A DNA stretch of 46,885 bases from positions 1 through 46,885 of the forward strand of contig CANHWG010000015.1 of the NCBI GenBank assembly GCA_947464335.1. The letters are read 5' to 3'. This document shows, piece after piece, positions 1-9,141 of the stretch. The position numbers and the translations under genes were made by a program. The stretch is from Flavobacteriaceae bacterium. Lineage in GTDB: Bacteria > Bacteroidota > Bacteroidia > Flavobacteriales > Flavobacteriaceae. The first letter of the stretch is position 1, and every line of letters begins with the position of its first letter. Below the pieces are notes generated by a model, which had not been told where the DNA came from, ran no database searches, and saw only the letters and a program-made list of their open reading frames with translations.

Positions 1-3000
1 CCTTTGCAGATTCGGCATCAACTTTGATCATCAAATTTTCTGTAGGTCCAATAATGGTCGCAGAACCATTCATATACGCCGTTCCGTAGTATGCAGAATC
101 TTCCTGATCAAGAGTATTTAACGCTAGTAATCTTTTTGAATTTATTGCTAAATCTAATTGCCAGTCACCAAATTGCTTGTGTTTGATAAATCCACTTATA
201 CTACCTTTAGTGTTAAATTTGGTATCGATAATATCCGTTTCTCGAACAATAAATTTGCTTTCGGTAACATCCACTATCGAATTCTTATCAAAAATATAAT
301 CCGTATTGAGATACGGAATGGTCAATCCTGCTTCATTTACAAAAAGCCTTCCGTTATAATCTAAATCATTAATGTTTCCGTCAATTCGTGCATTCCCTGA
401 AGCAAAACCTCTAATATTAGTAATGACATCTCCTCCTATTTTTCCTAAAACACCTAGATTAAATCGATCAAAATTTAAATCAATATCTAGTACTGTTTGT
501 TTTTCTATTATTTCAATAGTTCCTTCAGCATTAAAAGCTTCTACATTTTCGTTTTCTAAATTAGAATCCAAATAAAACTTTTGTAATGACTCATCGCCTT
601 TAATATTCAGGTACAATTTTCCAAGCGCAATTTCATTAACCTTTAAATTATCAATAAATAGATTAGATGTGGGTTGAAAAATGGTATTAGTCTGTTTAAA
701 GTTAATTTGACCGTTTAGATTTCCATCAAACTTGAACTTTTCTACATCGGGAGTGACTTTATTTAAATTTACATTATTAAAGGTGAGCTGTAAATCCTTA
801 TTTTGCTTACCATTCCACAATCCAATAAAATTAATAGTTTCCTTACCATGTGATATAATTAAATTATCGAAAGTGAAATTACTAAGCTTTTTATCAAAAA
901 CAATTTTATTGTTTTCAGGATTTTCTTTTTCATTTAAATACCACAAATAATCCTTGAATTGAAGTTCCGATTTATTAAATCCAACCACGTTCTTATTTTC
1001 TTTATTGATTGTATGATAAAAATTTAAATTATAAAAGTCGTTCCCTTTCTTTCCGCCTTTAAATTCCGTTCTGAAATTTAGCGTATCATTGGAAAAAGTA
1101 TTTATCATACTGAAATCTCTAATTGTATAATGCTTCGTTTTTATTGAATCTAACTGAACATAAGCACTATACAAAGGGTTTCTGTTGTCTATTTGAAGTA
1201 CAATATTATCTAATGTATTTTCAAACGCAATAATTTGTGGCGAACTAAAATCTAACTTGAAATTTTGGGTGTCTGAACTGATATTTCCCCTAAGTTTTGT
1301 ATTCTTGGCTAATGAAATATCTGGATTAAATATTTCGATAAGTTTACTATTTAAATCAAAGTCAAATTTCAAATACTGATTAGGCAATACTTTATTTTGT
1401 TTATAATTTGCATAAAAACTACCAAGTGAATTCTCAACCATTTTCTGTAATTGATTGAACTTATATTTACCAACAATAGAACCTTCTACAGCATCGGGAG
1501 AACTGATGCTAATGGTTCTTACTCCTGTTTCATCAAAGCTTGAATTTGCATTTAAATAGTCAATAAAATACAAATCTTTTTTATTTTGATAAGAAGCATT
1601 CGTTAATAAAAAATTCCCTTTTAAGTTATCGATAGAATTTCCGTTAGCTTTTATGACAATATCTCCTTTAAATACTGCAATCGAGTCTTTGATGAAATTT
1701 AATTTATCTAAATTGGCATAATCAATTTTAGAATGGAAATCATAGATATTTTCTTTTTTTGACAAATCTAAAATTCCACTAAAGTCCATAAAAAGATTTG
1801 GATCATTGACATAGAATTTCCCTTTAAATATGGGTTGTTTAAAACTACCATCAACTATTATTTTAGTATAATTATAGCCGTTGTATTTCAATTGAAAAAC
1901 ATCGCCTGTAAAAGTTGTATTAAGATATTTTTGAGTAAATCCTTTACCCTCAACATCAAGATTCATACTTATTTTACCGATGGTCTTGTCATTAATCATT
2001 GTTCCCAAATCAAAACCATCCATAATAATATTACCGCTATATTGAGCGTTATCAATATTTTCAATGTCCGACATTTGTAGGTCTGATTCAATTATGCCTA
2101 AAGCAGTATTCATCATAAAATCGGCATTAATGTAATGCTGGGTAACTTCTACATCACCCACAAATTGAAATTGTCCTAACTTATTTAATGAAGTTGGTAA
2201 TTTTTTTCCAAGAATATTGGGTAAAAGTTTTGTAAGATCGCTATAATTAGAAGAAATTTTTTTGAAATTACCTTTCATAAAGAACGTACCTGGACTTCTT
2301 GGAAACAGATTCTTAAAGTTAACATCACCGTTAATAGTAGAAAATTTATAATCTTTAAGTAAAAGGTTTGTAGCATAAAAATTATTGAGTGTTCCTTTAA
2401 TTTTTGACTTCAAATAAAATTTTTGGTTTTTATCTAACTCTTTATAAAAAAAACGAATATCATTCGTAGCGATAGTAGCACTATCAAGAACAATATCAAA
2501 TTTTACTCGATTGTTAAAATCACTAAAGTCTTTATTGTCTTTGTTATACTTTAAAGCAACTTTACCTTCTAAATAAGATTCTTTGGTAGTAAGTTCTAAA
2601 TTGTTTAGTATAATATTCTTCTTCGTATATTCGAAATCAGCCACCAAATCTTTAACAACCACTCCGCGATGATCGTGAAAACGCATTTTTTTTATGGTGG
2701 TAGTTACATTAGGACCTTTAATTTTAAAGTTTTGGATATGCGCATTAATTTGAGTAAAATCAACATCTTTTGGAATTTCTCTGTTATAATCGAGTAATAC
2801 AAAACGACTTTCTGTTACGTAAATATTTTTTGAAGTCATCAAAAACTTACCGCTTCCCGGTTTTCCGTCATCAAAGGCATCGATAAATTGATCAAGACTA
2901 GAATCTTTCTCGCCTTTATAATTTTTTATTTGAAGATAAAAATGGTCTAATCGCAAATCTCCAAATAACAATTTACCGTCAATTAGTTGTTTAAAATCTA

Positions 3001-3295
3001 AAACGCTAGTTTTTATGCGATTGGAATAAATAAGGGTGTCGTTGTGATGATCTAAAATCAATACTTTTTTAAGTTTTACACCGCCAAAAAAAGTTATTGC
3101 TACTTCTTCAATAGTAATATTAGTTCCATATTCTTTATTGAGTTTGTCGGTAGCATAATGTGCAATTTTAGTCTGAACAACTGGTAATGATAAAGCAATA
3201 CTGAATAATAACAATAGTAACAGTAACGCTACAATAGTGCGAAGAAGTATTTTTCGAAATTTTTTAAAACCGTTATTTGTTTTAATTTTTTCCAA
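1..3295 (-). CDS. TamB-family translocation/assembly protein, 3' end outside window
   Basis: The minus strand is open for 1,098 codons from 3295 to the window edge. The N-terminus is basic (EKIKTNNGFKKFRK) followed by one hydrophobic segment (about residues 18-34), so it is an inner-membrane signal anchor with a periplasmic body. The rest is low-complexity beta-repeat sequence typical of AsmA/TamB proteins, and the last visible residues (AYYGTAYMNGSATIIGPT) look like the beginning of the TamB C-terminal domain (DUF490). Family members are thought to help lipid transport or outer-membrane protein assembly between the membranes. I infer about 400 residues lie beyond position 1. The start is TTG at 3293-3295: an in-frame TAA immediately precedes it and the next in-frame ATG would delete the anchor. 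It is divergent from tsaD. Confidence 0.85.
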   Translation of the reverse strand, partial: MEKIKTNNGFKKFRKILLRTIVALLLLLLLFSIALSLPVVQTKIAHYATDKLNKEYGTNITIEEVAITFFGGVKLKKVLILDHHNDTLIYSNRIKTSVLDFKQLIDGKLLFGDLRLDHFYLQIKNYKGEKDSSLDQFIDAFDDGKPGSGKFLMTSKNIYVTESRFVLLDYNREIPKDVDFTQINAHIQNFKIKGPNVTTTIKKMRFHDHRGVVVKDLVADFEYTKKNIILNNLELTTKESYLEGKVALKYNKDNKDFSDFNNRVKFDIVLDSATIATNDIRFFYKELDKNQKFYLKSKIKGTLNNFYATNLLLKDYKFSTINGDVNFKNLFPRSPGTFFMKGNFKKISSNYSDLTKLLPNILGKKLPTSLNKLGQFQFVGDVEVTQHYINADFMMNTALGIIESDLQMSDIENIDNAQYSGNIIMDGFDLGTMINDKTIGKISMNLDVEGKGFTQKYLNTTFTGDVFQLKYNGYNYTKIIVDGSFKQPIFKGKFYVNDPNLFMDFSGILDLSKKENIYDFHSKIDYANLDKLNFIKDSIAVFKGDIVIKANGNSIDNLKGNFLLTNASYQNKKDLYFIDYLNANSSFDETGVRTISISSPDAVEGSIVGKYKFNQLQKMVENSLGSFYANYKQNKVLPNQYLKFDFDLNSKLIEIFNPDISLAKNTKLRGNISSDTQNFKLDFSSPQIIAFENTLDNIVLQIDNRNPLYSAYVQLDSIKTKHYTIRDFSMINTFSNDTLNFRTEFKGGKKGNDFYNLNFYHTINKENKNVVGFNKSELQFKDYLWYLNEKENPENNKIVFDKKLSNFTFDNLIISHGKETINFIGLWNGKQNKDLQLTFNNVNLNKVTPDVEKFKFDGNLNGQINFKQTNTIFQPTSNLFIDNLKVNEIALGKLYLNIKGDESLQKFYLDSNLENENVEAFNAEGTIEIIEKQTVLDIDLNFDRFNLGVLGKIGGDVITNIRGFASGNARIDGNINDLDYNGRLFVNEAGLTIPYLNTDYIFDKNSIVDVTESKFIVRETDIIDTKFNTKGSISGFIKHKQFGDWQLDLAINSKRLLALNTLDQEDSAYYGTAYMNGSATIIGPTENLMIKVDAESAK

Positions 3296-3303
3296 TTATT
3301 CTT

Positions 3304-3330
3304 TTGACTTGGGAAAGAAAATTACCTTTG
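3304..3330 (+). promoter_or_regulatory. Candidate tsaD promoter
   Basis: TACCTTTG at 3323-3330 matches the Bacteroidota -7 box TAnnTTTG, with a TTG at 3304-3306 sixteen bases upstream, one base short of the usual range. It lies just outside the TTG start of the divergent TamB gene and 64 bases before the tsaD ATG. Confidence 0.5.
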
Positions 3331-3394
3331 TAAAAATCTTTACATTTGATTTTCTGGATCGACTGTCAAATATAAATCAAAAATTGCGCCTTTT

Positions 3395-4417
3395 ATGCAT
3401 ACGGAAGAAGTTTTTATACTTGCCATTGAAAGTTCTTGTGATGATACTGCTGCTGCAGTTTTAAAAAATGACGTTGTACTTTCGAATATAGTGGCTAGAC
3501 AAGATATACACGAAGAATTTGGTGGAGTTGTACCTGAATTAGCTTCGAGAGCACACCAACAAAATATTGTCCCCGTTATTGATATAGCGCTAAAGAAAGC
3601 CAATATTACTAAAGAGCAACTTTCAGCTATTGCATTCACTCAAGGTCCTGGACTAATGGGTTCGCTATTAGTTGGATCATCATTCGCAAAATCGATGGCT
3701 TTAGCTTTAGATATTCCGTTAATAGCAGTAAACCATATGCACGCTCATATTTTAGCGCATTTTATTAATGAAGATGGCTACGACAAACCTGAGTTTCCTT
3801 TTTTGGCCTTGACTATATCGGGTGGTCACACTCAAATTGTAAAAGTAAGTGACTTTTTCAGGATGGAAATCATTGGTGAAACGACCGATGATGCCGTGGG
3901 AGAAGCATTTGATAAAACAGCAAAAATATTGGGATTTCCGTATCCAGGCGGACCTTTAATTGATCAGTTTGCCGTTACCGGAAATCCAAAAAAATACCTT
4001 TTTACCAAACCCAAAGTTGAAGGGCTAAACTTTAGCTTTTCTGGTTTGAAAACACAAATCTTATATTTTGTTCAAAAAAATGTAATAGAAAATTCTAACT
4101 TTATTGAAGAAAACAAAGCAGATATTTGCGCTTCAGTACAACAAATCATTATTGATGTTTTGATGGATAAATTAAAATTGGCCGTCGCTGAAACTGGAAT
4201 AAATCAAATTGCAATAGGTGGTGGAGTATCTGCTAATACGGGTATTCGTAAAACCTTAAAAGAAGCCGAAAGCAAATATGGTTGGAAAACTTTTATTCCA
4301 AAATTTGAATATACTACAGACAATGCCGCGATGATTGGAATTGTGGGTTATCAAAAATTTTTGGAAGATAAATTCTCAGATAGTCATGTTGTTTCTAAAG
4401 CCCGAATAGAATTTTAA
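3395..4417 (+). CDS. tsaD: tRNA N6-adenosine threonylcarbamoyltransferase TsaD
   Basis: The 340-residue protein is full length for TsaD/Kae1/YgjD, the enzyme that transfers the threonylcarbamoyl group from TC-AMP to A37 of ANN-decoding tRNAs (t6A). Visible motifs are the N-terminal ILAIESSCDDT, the metal-binding NHMHAH (His114 and His118), SGGHTQI, and the C-terminal nucleotide-binding IGGGVSANTGIR and TTDNAAMIG. It acts in the cytoplasm with TsaB and TsaE, not seen here. The TC-AMP synthase is in the same window at 26721. rsmE follows after three bases, implying co-transcription. Confidence 0.97.
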   Translation: MHTEEVFILAIESSCDDTAAAVLKNDVVLSNIVARQDIHEEFGGVVPELASRAHQQNIVPVIDIALKKANITKEQLSAIAFTQGPGLMGSLLVGSSFAKSMALALDIPLIAVNHMHAHILAHFINEDGYDKPEFPFLALTISGGHTQIVKVSDFFRMEIIGETTDDAVGEAFDKTAKILGFPYPGGPLIDQFAVTGNPKKYLFTKPKVEGLNFSFSGLKTQILYFVQKNVIENSNFIEENKADICASVQQIIIDVLMDKLKLAVAETGINQIAIGGGVSANTGIRKTLKEAESKYGWKTFIPKFEYTTDNAAMIGIVGYQKFLEDKFSDSHVVSKARIEF

Positions 4418-4420
4418 GCT

Positions 4421-5125
4421 ATGCAATTATTTTATAATTCCACCATAAACGAATCACAATCTTCCTTTGTTTTTGACAAAGAAGAGAGTAAACATATTAT
4501 TAAAGTACTTCGTAAAAAAGAAGGTGATATTTTAAACGTTACTAATGGTTTAGGTTTTTTATTTTATACTGAAATAAGCATTGCTTCAGACACTAAATGC
4601 ACCGTTAAAATTCTATCATTTGAAAAACAAAAATCTCCCAAAATCCATTTGCATTTAGCAGTTGCGCCCACCAAAATGAATGAACGTTATGAATGGTTTT
4701 TAGAAAAAGCAACCGAAATTGGCATACAGGAAATTACCCCTATACTATGTGAGCACTCTGAGAGAAAAGTGATAAAAACAGACCGTTTTCAAAAGATACT
4801 TGAAAGTGCTATGAAGCAATCGTTGCAGTGTTATTTGCCTAAATTAAATGAACCAATAAGTTTTAAAGACTTTATAAATACCGATAAAACAGGACAATTA
4901 TTTATAGCTCATTGCGAGGAAACAGAAAAAAAATCATTAAAAAATGAGTTAAAAGCCAATGAAGATGTCACTATTTTAATTGGTCCCGAAGGCGATTTTT
5001 CTGTTAAAGAAATCAAAGCTGCTTTCGATAAAAAATTTATTCCAGTATCTTTGGGAACAACGCGTTTACGAACTGAAACAGCAGCTATAGTTGCTTGTCA
5101 TAGTGTTGTATTTAAAAATGAATAA
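4421..5125 (+). CDS. rsmE: 16S rRNA (uracil1498-N3)-methyltransferase RsmE
   Basis: The 234-residue SPOUT-class protein methylates N3 of U1498 in 16S rRNA. It has an N-terminal PUA-like part (EESKHIIKVLRKKEGD) and a C-terminal trefoil-knot domain with KATEIGIQEITPILCEHSER, ILIGPEGDFS and LGTTRLRTETAA, which is the SAM-binding signature of this family. Length is normal. It starts three bases after tsaD, and its stop (5123-5125) overlaps the likely start of the next gene, so the three genes probably form one operon. Confidence 0.95.
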   Translation: MQLFYNSTINESQSSFVFDKEESKHIIKVLRKKEGDILNVTNGLGFLFYTEISIASDTKCTVKILSFEKQKSPKIHLHLAVAPTKMNERYEWFLEKATEIGIQEITPILCEHSERKVIKTDRFQKILESAMKQSLQCYLPKLNEPISFKDFINTDKTGQLFIAHCEETEKKSLKNELKANEDVTILIGPEGDFSVKEIKAAFDKKFIPVSLGTTRLRTETAAIVACHSVVFKNE

Positions 5126-6317
5126 GATGAAAAAGTTACTACTACTTCTACTTTTACTCCTTAATGCAACTTCTGCAATTTGTCAGCAGCAAACACTTTT
5201 TAAAGATAAAAACTACAATGAATCACTTGCTTTAGCAAAAAAAGAAAATAAACCAATTGTAATTTTATTTTATACTTCTTGGTGTCCGCACTGTAATGTT
5301 ATGAAAAGAGAAGTGTTTACCGATACAACAGTAGCTGATTTTTATTCTAAAAACTTTGTTTGTGTAGCAGTTAATTCGGATTCTGATTATGGAAAAGAAT
5401 TAATTTTAAAATTTAAGAATACATTTAAAGTAGTCAGTTTTCCAACATTTGCATTTTTAGATACTAATGAAACCTTACTCTATTGCACTTCTGGAGAATT
5501 AAAAAAAGATATGTTTTTATCCGAAGGCAAACAGGTTCTGATAGCGGATAATCAATTACCTAATCTAAGAAGTATCTTTTTATCCGATACTAATAACCCA
5601 AACAAGTGTCTGAAATATATTAGCAATCTTCGTAAAGCCGGAATAGATGCCACTTCTGTGACGCAAGAATACTGGAAGACTTTAAATGATGAAAAAAAGT
5701 TAACCGAAGAAAATTGGCGAATTTTTTCTTATGGAATCAATAATTTTGATACCGATGAATTTCGGTTTGTAATCCAAAATAAAGACAGCTATTCGAAAGT
5801 AGTAAGTCAAAAAAGAGTTGAAAAGAAATTAGTGTACACGATTTCAGAAACACTTAAACCTTTTATAGATAAAGCAGACACTCTAAATTATGACAAGAAA
5901 CGATTCACGGCAGCATCTTTCCACGTCAGAAAAATAGACTCATTGCTGTATCGACTTGACATTCAGCTATCTTTACAAACCAACAATTGGAAAAAATACC
6001 AAAAAATCACTACCGATAACGTTGAAAATTTCTCTTGGAACGATTCTGTTTTACTGTATGATATTTGTGAAACGTATTACCATAAAATAAAAGATCCAAA
6101 AGGATTACTATTGGCTATTCATTGGGGAAAGCATGTGTTAGATTTTGGAGAATCTGTTGACAAATATGTCATGTTAACCAATTTATCATTAAAACTAAAA
6201 GACTATAAAATGGCCAAAGATTTTGCCCAAAAAGGAAAAAACTTTGCTGATGCATTAAAACTAAACAGCGATGGACTCAATCTGTTATTAGAAGAAATCA
6301 AAAGACACACAAAATAA
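5118..6317 (+). CDS. Exported thioredoxin-fold protein
   Basis: About 399 residues. A signal peptide with nine consecutive Leu after KMKK is followed by a thioredoxin-like domain (about 30-140) with the active site SWCPHC (Cys56 and Cys59) and the cis-Pro region VSFPTFAFLD. The WCPHC form resembles DsbA/DsbD-gamma and other envelope disulfide reductants rather than cytosolic thioredoxin (WCGPC). The remaining 250 residues are helical with no motif I recognise and may be TPR-like near the end. The frame is open from 5091, but that extension lies inside rsmE and would put nine residues before the signal peptide. The ATG at 5118 (or 5127) overlaps or abuts the rsmE stop, giving translational coupling. 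Redox partner unknown. Confidence 0.85.
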   Translation: MNKMKKLLLLLLLLLNATSAICQQQTLFKDKNYNESLALAKKENKPIVILFYTSWCPHCNVMKREVFTDTTVADFYSKNFVCVAVNSDSDYGKELILKFKNTFKVVSFPTFAFLDTNETLLYCTSGELKKDMFLSEGKQVLIADNQLPNLRSIFLSDTNNPNKCLKYISNLRKAGIDATSVTQEYWKTLNDEKKLTEENWRIFSYGINNFDTDEFRFVIQNKDSYSKVVSQKRVEKKLVYTISETLKPFIDKADTLNYDKKRFTAASFHVRKIDSLLYRLDIQLSLQTNNWKKYQKITTDNVENFSWNDSVLLYDICETYYHKIKDPKGLLLAIHWGKHVLDFGESVDKYVMLTNLSLKLKDYKMAKDFAQKGKNFADALKLNSDGLNLLLEEIKRHTK

Positions 6318-6374
6318 TTTTTTTTTGAAATTTATGTTGCGTTTTATTTACGTAAGTTAAAACTAAAATTAATG

Positions 6375-6382
6375 TACATTTG
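6375..6382 (+). promoter_or_regulatory. Candidate -7 box for the T9SS cargo gene
   Basis: TACATTTG matches TAnnTTTG 16 bases before the ATG at 6398. No TTG sits at ideal spacing upstream. Its last bases form the in-frame TTG at 6380, which argues against that TTG as the start codon. Confidence 0.4.
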
Positions 6383-6397
6383 AAAAAACATCTAAAA

Positions 6398-8476
6398 ATG
6401 AAAATCAAATTACTTTTCTTACTTCTTTTGCTAATTTTAGGAGATGCAATTCATGCAAAAAACCCATCTAACACTGAGGTAATTGATAAATCTTTGTTTT
6501 TAGTTGTTAATCCAACAGCAGACATGACGGGCTCAACGACTATTTGCCCGCGTAATACGGCCGTTATTTCTATTACAGGAACTCCAAACTCTATAGTAGA
6601 AATTAGAAACTTAGAAACCTTTTCGCTATATACTGCTACAATTTCCTCTAATGGCACAGGTACCTTTGTAACGCCAATGCTAAATCAAACAACTACTTTT
6701 TCCCTTATTAAAGTAACTGAATTTTCAACATCAATTAGTACAATAATTACTGGAATAACAGTTACAATTAATGTCGTTCCAAATGGATGTGCTAACGTCA
6801 CTACGAATATTAATGTTAATCCGAATGACTTCCCGATTTGTAATGTTGGAGAGTGCCGAACCTTAATTGCTACTTCTACTCCAATCCCATCAACAACTAC
6901 TTATGAAGTAAGTTCTATTCCTTATTGCCCTCAAGCTTCTTTTCTTGAATTTCCCTATAATGTGGTTAATGCAACCGGAGATGATATTTGGTCTGCTCCA
7001 ATTACCTTACCTTTTAATTTTAGTTTTTTCAATCAAAATTACACTTCTTGTCAGGTAGGAACTAACGGACTAATTACGTTTAACCCACAGACTCATCCTG
7101 GTTTTTGCGAGTGGAATATTAATAATAATATACCTAATCCAGCATTTGCAAATTTAAATTCTATACTTGGTGTTTTTCAAGATACCGAAACGAGAGTATC
7201 TGGTGGACAAGCACCACCTAATGTTTCAGTGAATTGGAAATTAACAGGAGTATATCCGTGCCGAAAACTGATTGTCAATTTTTATAACTTAGGACAATTT
7301 TCATGCAATCAAACTGTTGGTTTGCAAACTTCTCAAATCGTTTTATATGAAGTATCCAATATCATTGAAGTATATGTTCAAAACAGAACAAGATGTGCAA
7401 CTTGGCAAAATGGAAAAGGAATAATTGGTGTTATTAATGACTCAGGAACTCTTGCCTTTGTCCCTCCAGGAAGAAATGCAAACGATACTTGGACAGCCAC
7501 TAATGAAGCATGGCGTTTTACTCCCAATGGACCTAATGTGCCGGTAGCGATTCGATGGTTAGAAAATGGAAATCAAATAGCCAGTGGTCCAACAGTCGAA
7601 GTTTGTCCACAAACGCTTACCTCTTATATTGCTGAAGCAACTTATAGTATTAGTGGTGTTCCTTTTATTGTGAATAGTACTGTCAATACTATTGCTGTTT
7701 CATTAGATGAAACTCAAAATCCGAATGATTTATCGGTTTGTTTTGATACAACAGGAAATTATACTGTTGATTTAACAACAAACGTTCCCACTATTTTAGG
7801 AAGTCTTAATCCAAATGATTATGATGTATATTTTTTCACTTCTTTAGTGGACGCAGAAAATTTTACTAATTTTATAATCAATCCGAGTAACTTTACATTT
7901 TCCCAAAATCAAACAATATATGTCGGTATTTATAATATAATCTACGGATGTTATTATATTAAACCGTTTCAGTTAAGCATTTTAGATGTAGTACCTCCAC
8001 CAACTGGTATTAGTCCACAATTACTAAATGTCGGACAAACTTTAGCAAATTTAGTCGTTAATGGACAAAACATACAATGGTATGATGCTCCACAAGGAGG
8101 AAATTTATTGCCAAACAATACTATAGCACAAAACAATGTCACCTATTATGCTTCGCAAACTGTAAACAATTGCGAAAGTAGAATGAGTCAAAATACAAGA
8201 CTGCCTATATTGGTACAAGTGAATCTAGACACTAGTGAATTTGATCAAAATGCATTTAGTTTATACCCAAATCCGACTAATAATTTTTTAACTATAAACT
8301 CTAATTTATCAGATGTTACCTTGGATGTCTTTACGATTATTTCACAAAAAATAGATACAAGATTGCTTACTAATGGTTCGAATATTATTAATCTAAGTAA
8401 CTTCACTTCGGGAGTTTATCTTTTCCAATTAAGTTTAGAAGGAAAAACAAAAACTTATAAAATTGTCAAAAAATAG
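6398..8476 (+). CDS. Secreted T9SS type A sorting-domain protein
   Basis: About 692 residues. It has a Sec signal peptide (MKIKLLFLLLLLILGDAIHA, then KNP), a Thr/Asn-rich beta-sandwich stretch, and a central nidogen-like region (about residues 165-385: LPFNFSFFNQNY, VGTNGLITFN, GIIGVINDSG) that is common in flavobacterial cell-surface proteins. Further Ig-like modules follow. The last ~75 residues are a type A C-terminal domain (FSLYPNPTNNFLTIN ... GVYLFQLSLEGKTKTYKIVKK), the signal for type IX secretion and surface attachment. The ligand cannot be deduced; adhesion is plausible. The ATG at 6398 is preferred over the in-frame TTG at 6380. Confidence 0.88.
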   Translation: MKIKLLFLLLLLILGDAIHAKNPSNTEVIDKSLFLVVNPTADMTGSTTICPRNTAVISITGTPNSIVEIRNLETFSLYTATISSNGTGTFVTPMLNQTTTFSLIKVTEFSTSISTIITGITVTINVVPNGCANVTTNINVNPNDFPICNVGECRTLIATSTPIPSTTTYEVSSIPYCPQASFLEFPYNVVNATGDDIWSAPITLPFNFSFFNQNYTSCQVGTNGLITFNPQTHPGFCEWNINNNIPNPAFANLNSILGVFQDTETRVSGGQAPPNVSVNWKLTGVYPCRKLIVNFYNLGQFSCNQTVGLQTSQIVLYEVSNIIEVYVQNRTRCATWQNGKGIIGVINDSGTLAFVPPGRNANDTWTATNEAWRFTPNGPNVPVAIRWLENGNQIASGPTVEVCPQTLTSYIAEATYSISGVPFIVNSTVNTIAVSLDETQNPNDLSVCFDTTGNYTVDLTTNVPTILGSLNPNDYDVYFFTSLVDAENFTNFIINPSNFTFSQNQTIYVGIYNIIYGCYYIKPFQLSILDVVPPPTGISPQLLNVGQTLANLVVNGQNIQWYDAPQGGNLLPNNTIAQNNVTYYASQTVNNCESRMSQNTRLPILVQVNLDTSEFDQNAFSLYPNPTNNFLTINSNLSDVTLDVFTIISQKIDTRLLTNGSNIINLSNFTSGVYLFQLSLEGKTKTYKIVKK

Positions 8477-8486
8477 TAATCTCACC

Positions 8487-9131
8487 ATGATAAAAAAAAA
8501 TTGGCTATTCCTTTTTTTATTATTCTCAACAGTGTGTTTTTCTCAAGAAATTGCACTCTTGAAATACAATGGCGGTGGCGATTGGTATGCCAACCCTACA
8601 TCATTACCCAACTTGATTAAATATGCCAACCAAACGATTAATACCAATATAAAAAACAAACCTGCAACTGTAGAACCTGGAAGTCCTGATATTTTGGCCT
8701 ACCCTTTTGTACACATGACTGGTCATGGAAATGTGGTTTTTAGCGACACTGAAATCATTAATTTAAGAAACTATTTATTGTCAGGAGGATTTCTTCATAC
8801 TGATGATAATTATGGCATGGATAAGTATATCCGGAGAGAGATTAAAAAAATTTTTCCGAATAATGATTTGATAGAAGTTCCCGCTAATCATCCCATTTTT
8901 CAAAAGCCAAATGTTTTTTCGAATGGTTTACCAAAAATTCACGAGCATGATAACAAACGTCCTCAAGCGTTTGGGATTTTTATTGAAAACCGATTGGTCT
9001 TACTTTACACTTTTGAATGTGATTTGGGTGATGGCTGGGAAGATGCTGAAGTACATAACGACCCTAAAGAAGTGCGCGAAAAAGCGTTAAAAATGGGTGC
9101 GAATATTTTGAATTATATCTTTAATAATTAA
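8487..9131 (+). CDS. DUF4159 domain protein, exported
   Basis: About 214 residues with a signal peptide (MIKKNWLFLFLLFSTVCFSQ). The remainder matches the DUF4159 family as I know it: YNGGGDWYANPTSLPNL, MTGHGNVVFSD, LLSGGFLHTDDNYG and a conserved end GDGWEDAEVHNDP. The fold resembles a glutamine amidotransferase-like domain without an obvious nucleophile; function is unknown. The ATG at 8487 lies ten bases after the T9SS gene stop. The TTG at 8463 lies inside the preceding gene and would add residues before the signal peptide. Confidence 0.85.
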   Translation: MIKKNWLFLFLLFSTVCFSQEIALLKYNGGGDWYANPTSLPNLIKYANQTINTNIKNKPATVEPGSPDILAYPFVHMTGHGNVVFSDTEIINLRNYLLSGGFLHTDDNYGMDKYIRREIKKIFPNNDLIEVPANHPIFQKPNVFSNGLPKIHEHDNKRPQAFGIFIENRLVLLYTFECDLGDGWEDAEVHNDPKEVREKALKMGANILNYIFNN

Positions 9132-9141
9132 AAGGTTAGAA

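Noticed and set aside
158..2080. Four plus-strand ORFs of 67-81 codons (158, 372, 732, 1835)
   Set aside because: They lie antisense to the continuous TamB frame, have no signals and show no domain-like sequence.
3237..3464. 75-codon plus-strand ORF across the TamB/tsaD spacer
   Set aside because: It overlaps the TamB start on one side and the tsaD start on the other, and its sequence is low-complexity translated AT DNA.
5091..5117. Upstream start of the thioredoxin-like protein
   Set aside because: It lies inside rsmE and would add residues before an otherwise normal signal peptide.
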